Origin: an uncultured Collinsella sp. | Lineage (GTDB): Bacteria > Actinomycetota > Coriobacteriia > Coriobacteriales > Coriobacteriaceae | Assembly (NCBI GenBank): GCA_902489515.1 | Contig: CABUAL010000034.1 | Location: 1 to 10,639 of the forward strand | Reading direction: 5' to 3' | Length of the DNA: 10,639 nt | In this document: positions 8,499 through 10,639 of the stretch, one piece after another | Position numbering within the stretch: position 1 is the first letter of the stretch | How the letters are laid out: every line of letters starts with the position of its first letter | The notes under the pieces: model-generated | Seen by the model: the letters and a program-made list of their open reading frames with translations, nothing else | Told to the model about the DNA's origin: nothing | Database searches by the model: none | Made by a program: the position numbers and the translations under genes

Positions 8499-9308
8499 AT
8501 GTCTTGCCTGCACCTTCATATCCTCGGCAGTGGCTCTAAAGGCAACTGCGCACTCTTCGAGGGCCCGCAGGGGCTCATTATGGTCGATGACGGACTGTCT
8601 CGCCGCGAGACATTAAAGCGCATGGCAGAACTGGGGCTCTCGGCAGACAACGTCTCGGCTCTTTTCATTACTCATGAGCATAGCGATCACATCAAGGGCC
8701 TCGATGTCTGGTGCAAGCACTGGCACGGCCCCCTCTTTGCCAGCAGGGGCACTCTTTCAAGCAAAGAAAATCTTTCGCATCTGCCTGTCGAGGAATTCGA
8801 TCCCGGTGACACCCTATCCATTGCCGGCATCCACGTGCAAACCTACTCAACGTCACACGATGTCATCAATCCAGTCGGCTATCGATTCGACACCCTCGAT
8901 GATTCCATCGGTTTTGCCACCGACACCGGAGAGCTATCGAGCCAAGCCATGAACACCCTCGAAGATTGTCGAGTCCTCGCACTCGAAAGCAACCACGATG
9001 TGACCATGCTGCGCGAGGGAGAATATCCCCGCTTTCTTCAGGAGCGCATCCTGTCTGCAAGGGGACACCTCTCCAATGGCCAAGCCGCCGAAGCCGCGCG
9101 CGAACTTGTTACCGAACGCACCGAACAGCTCATTGCCATGCATATCAGCCAAGATAACAATCGTCCGAGCCTTACCGTCAAAAGCTATGCCAAAGCTCTG
9201 GCCGCAACCCTGGATGACGAGGTCGGCAGCTCCGCAACCCTTCTCCAAGGATCGCGAAAACTCTCGATACGCCCTGCGAGTCAGTATCAGCCGGCAACCA
9301 TTCAATAG
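8499..9308 (+). CDS. yycJ: MBL-fold metallohydrolase, YycJ/WalJ-like
   Basis: This 269-residue cytoplasmic protein belongs to the YycJ branch of the metallo-beta-lactamase fold. The signature LGSGSKGNC is at 9-17, and the metal-binding THEHSDH gives H59, H61, D63 and H64. Further ligands are probably H120 (STSHD), D142 (ATDTGE) and H215 (MHIS), and the branch-typical ESNHD (163-167) and GHLSNGQ (189-195) are present. Members are usually about 260-270 aa. YycJ of Bacillus sits in the walRK operon and has been linked to DNA repair as a nuclease; here no two-component genes adjoin it, so the role is open. It is divergent from tilS with only 48 bp between starts, and ends at a strong terminator. 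The start lacks a good Shine-Dalgarno, but no other start precedes the conserved LHILGSGSKG. Confidence 0.87.
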   Translation: MSCLHLHILGSGSKGNCALFEGPQGLIMVDDGLSRRETLKRMAELGLSADNVSALFITHEHSDHIKGLDVWCKHWHGPLFASRGTLSSKENLSHLPVEEFDPGDTLSIAGIHVQTYSTSHDVINPVGYRFDTLDDSIGFATDTGELSSQAMNTLEDCRVLALESNHDVTMLREGEYPRFLQERILSARGHLSNGQAAEAARELVTERTEQLIAMHISQDNNRPSLTVKSYAKALAATLDDEVGSSATLLQGSRKLSIRPASQYQPATIQ

Positions 9309-9317
9309 ACTGTCCTA

Positions 9318-9367
9318 GACAGCAAAAGGGGCCGAGAATCGCTTCCCAGCCCCTTTTGCTGTCTTTT
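9318..9367. terminator. Terminator shared by the yycJ-like gene and hsp20
   Basis: A perfect 15-bp stem (9318-9332 with 9349-9363, GACAGCAAAAGGGGC and its complement) closes a 16-nt loop and is followed on plus by TTTT (9364-9367). It begins 9 nt after the yycJ-like stop. The minus-strand hsp20 gene ends 28 nt beyond it, so it probably terminates both, though minus has no clean U-run. Confidence 0.88.
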
Positions 9368-9390
9368 CATAGCGCAGAACACCAACGAAG

Positions 9391-9822
9391 TTAGTCGATG
9401 GAGATCTTCGTAACGTTCTTCTTCTCGACGATCTTGGGAACCGTAACGGTCAGGATGCCGTCAGCGTACTTAGCCGAGAGGCCCTCGCTCGAAGCGTCCT
9501 TTAGATACACGCCACGCGTCGCGCTGTACGAGCTGAACTCCTTCTGCAGGAAGTTCTTGCCCTCGTTCTCCTCGTCTTCCTCGACATTCACGCTAATGGA
9601 CAGACGGCCCTCATTGAGCTCGACATCGATATCGTCCTTGGCGACACCGGTCAGATAGGCCTTGACCTCATAGCCGTCGCCCTTATCCTCAACGTCAACG
9701 GGGAACGCCTTAGAGGCAATCGAGCTGTTCGCTAGGTCGCTCATATCATCAAACAGATCGAACAGCGAGCTAGCAGAAGGACGAACGCCAAAAACCGAAC
9801 GATAAGGAACCATGCTTGCCAT
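9391..9822 (-). CDS. Small heat-shock protein, Hsp20/alpha-crystallin family
   Basis: This is an ATP-independent holdase chaperone that keeps unfolding proteins soluble in oligomers. The 143 residues hold a short N-terminal arm with the Phe/Leu-rich SLFDLFDDM (19-27), an alpha-crystallin domain at about 40-130 with the hallmark YADGILTVTVPK (119-130), and a C-terminal ISI (140-142), an I-x-I oligomerisation motif. The frame is open to an ATG at 9900, but the chosen ATG at 9822 has AAAGGAG about 8-9 nt upstream and gives a typical length; a third ATG lies three codons further in. It is transcribed alone, convergent with the yycJ-like gene. Heat or stress control is expected of the family, and the upstream repeats are candidate operators. 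Confidence 0.93.
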   Translation of the reverse strand: MASMVPYRSVFGVRPSASSLFDLFDDMSDLANSSIASKAFPVDVEDKGDGYEVKAYLTGVAKDDIDVELNEGRLSISVNVEEDEENEGKNFLQKEFSSYSATRGVYLKDASSEGLSAKYADGILTVTVPKIVEKKNVTKISID

Positions 9823-9866
9823 GTTTACCACTCCTTTTAGGACTGCCGAGCCATCTTCTAGGTGAC

Positions 9867-9955
9867 TGGGACTTCTTTTGACGCTCTTATATATGCCCAC
9901 CCAGTGCTTATATATACATCGACTATAAAGTTTTTTGAGTCCAGTACTATAAGCA
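9867..9955 (-). promoter_or_regulatory. Repeat-rich control region upstream of hsp20
   Basis: On minus, CGTCAAA-AGA-AGTCCCA (9883-9867) resembles the CtsR tandem heptad (GTCAAA-NAN-GTCAAA), with the second heptad degenerate. AT-rich CTTATATAT occurs twice on plus (from 9886 and 9907). TGCTTATA (9905-9912) is mirrored by TATAAGCA (9948-9955). TATATAAG on minus may serve as a -10, but I find no convincing -35. The overall picture is a regulated promoter; the regulator is not identified. Confidence 0.4.
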
Positions 9956-9973
9956 TATCTAAGTGTGTGTGAC

Positions 9974-10029
9974 TAAGGTTTTAGTAAGGTTAAGGTTCTT
10001 TGAACCAGAGCTTAAATAACGAGTATGTT
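9974..10029 (+). promoter_or_regulatory. Tandem TAAGGTT heptads and possible promoter
   Basis: TAAGGTT occurs at 9974-9980 and 9985-9991, exactly 11 bp apart, and again overlapping at 9991-9997. It is followed by the 13-bp palindrome GGTTC-TTT-GAACC (9994-10006). TTGAAC (10000-10005) with TATGTT (10024-10029) at 18-bp spacing is a possible promoter pair. Heptads at 11-bp period are typical of OmpR/PhoB-family response-regulator sites; the link here is inference. Confidence 0.35.
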
Positions 10030-10053
10030 CGCAGCTACAAATAACAAGGGGCT

Positions 10054-10059
10054 TACAAT
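10054..10059 (+). promoter_or_regulatory. Putative -10 element of the membrane-anchored protein gene
   Basis: TACAATG on plus, 39 nt before the ATG at 10099, the same spacing as in front of the rlmD-like gene. No good -35 is seen (GCAGCT at 17 bp). Confidence 0.38.
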
Positions 10060-10098
10060 GAGCGCGTACACGTTGTTGGTAACGAGCTAAAGGGCATC

Positions 10099-10566
10099 AT
10101 GGACGACCAAAACCAGAACAAAATGTTTATGCCGACGCAGGGGGAAGATACTTCCACGCAGCCGCCACGGTTCCATCGCCCCCACATCTCGCAAGAGCCC
10201 ATTAATGATCCGGAGCCCGAGTATGTGACGAGAAATCGATATCAAACACTCGAGGATGCCCAAACGGGGCGTAAACATATGGGCGTCGCCTCGGGAGACC
10301 CTGTATATCTGAAAGACGCACCATTATCTAAAAACAGCGCAGCTAGTGAGGAGCCACTGAAAGCATCCGCTGCCAATCAACAAAGAGGTCCTCGACCAAA
10401 GCAAACCTTAACGCATTCGGCTCGCTATCTCGAAACGCCAAAACAGGGAAAATCAATCTTCGTTTCGTCAAGTAAACGACGCAAGCAGCATCGACTGACA
10501 ATCCTGCTTTTGATCATTGCGGCCATAGCAGTTGCCCTTGTTATTCGATTTATTTTCTTTAAATAA
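10099..10566 (+). CDS. Unrecognised protein with C-terminal membrane anchor
   Basis: I do not recognise this 155-residue protein. Residues 1-125 are polar, rich in Gln, Pro, Ser, Asn and Lys, with no obvious fold, and look disordered. A basic stretch KRRKQHR (126-132) is followed by one hydrophobic helix at about 133-154, and the chain ends two residues later in FK. There is no N-terminal signal peptide. The topology suggested is N-terminus in the cytoplasm, anchored by the tail. The ATG at 10099 has AAAGGG 4 nt upstream. Codon use is less G/C-biased than in its neighbours. The gene runs away from hsp20 across a shared 276-bp control interval, and no terminator is visible before the window ends. 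It may be a lineage-specific protein; no function is proposed. Confidence 0.75.
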   Translation: MDDQNQNKMFMPTQGEDTSTQPPRFHRPHISQEPINDPEPEYVTRNRYQTLEDAQTGRKHMGVASGDPVYLKDAPLSKNSAASEEPLKASAANQQRGPRPKQTLTHSARYLETPKQGKSIFVSSSKRRKQHRLTILLLIIAAIAVALVIRFIFFK

Positions 10567-10612
10567 AAGCTCAATACCAAAAACAATAAGATCGTCTGGT
10601 GTAATAGAGTCA

Positions 10613-10627
10613 TTTACGCCCCGTAAA
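10613..10627. repeat. Short inverted repeat at the right edge
   Basis: TTTACG (10613-10618) and CGTAAA (10622-10627) flank CCC. It has no U-run on plus. It could be an operator or part of a structure for a gene beyond the window; the window ends 12 bases later, so nothing more can be said. Confidence 0.3.
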
Positions 10628-10639
10628 CGCAAAAAAGGG

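Noticed and set aside
9823..9900. An upstream ATG (9900) that would lengthen Hsp20 by 26 residues
   Set aside because: The ATG at 9822 has AAAGGAG at proper spacing and gives the usual length; the extension covers the likely operator region.
10549..10567. TTTATTT / AAATAAA inverted repeat at the end of the membrane-anchored protein gene
   Set aside because: It is A/T-only, overlaps the last codons, and lacks the G+C stem and U-run of a terminator.

Overview
This window is about 10.6 kb of ordinary, densely coded bacterial chromosome, probably from an actinobacterium of the class Coriobacteriia (Collinsella-like). That placement is an inference from moderately high G+C with G/C-ending codons, the tilS-hpt-ftsH gene order and the general look of the proteins; nothing here proves the genus. 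No phage, plasmid, CRISPR, tRNA, rRNA or complete insertion sequence is visible.

Layout. Positions 1-204 hold a hairpin and a promoter. A 23S rRNA/tRNA m5U methyltransferase (rlmD-like) runs 205-1653 on plus and converges on a PHP-domain phosphatase (1732-2553, minus) across a shared hairpin terminator. A class I/II PLP aminotransferase (2719-3903, minus) follows. Between its start and the end of ftsH lie a 25-bp-armed palindrome (3963-4024) and the strong ftsH terminator (4032-4063). The minus-strand block tilS-hpt-ftsH (8450 down to 4075) is the conserved housekeeping operon: tRNA-Ile2 lysidine synthase, hypoxanthine phosphoribosyltransferase and the membrane AAA+ protease. tilS is interrupted by a one-base frameshift at 7664-7670, which puts its C-terminal half out of frame. 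A YycJ-like metallo-beta-lactamase-fold hydrolase (8499-9308, plus) diverges from tilS and converges on a small heat-shock protein gene (9391-9822, minus) at a 15-bp-stem terminator. After a repeat-rich 276-bp regulatory interval comes an unrecognised protein with a C-terminal membrane anchor (10099-10566, plus).

How it fits together. Most genes are housekeeping: translation accuracy and RNA modification (RlmD, TilS), purine salvage (Hpt) and protein quality control (FtsH, Hsp20). Five putative promoters share the -10 hexamer TACAAT. The points most worth a second look are the tilS frameshift with its UUU-CGA context, the palindromic element next to ftsH, and the clustered repeats between hsp20 and the membrane-anchored gene. 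I see no evidence of a novel defence or mobile system.
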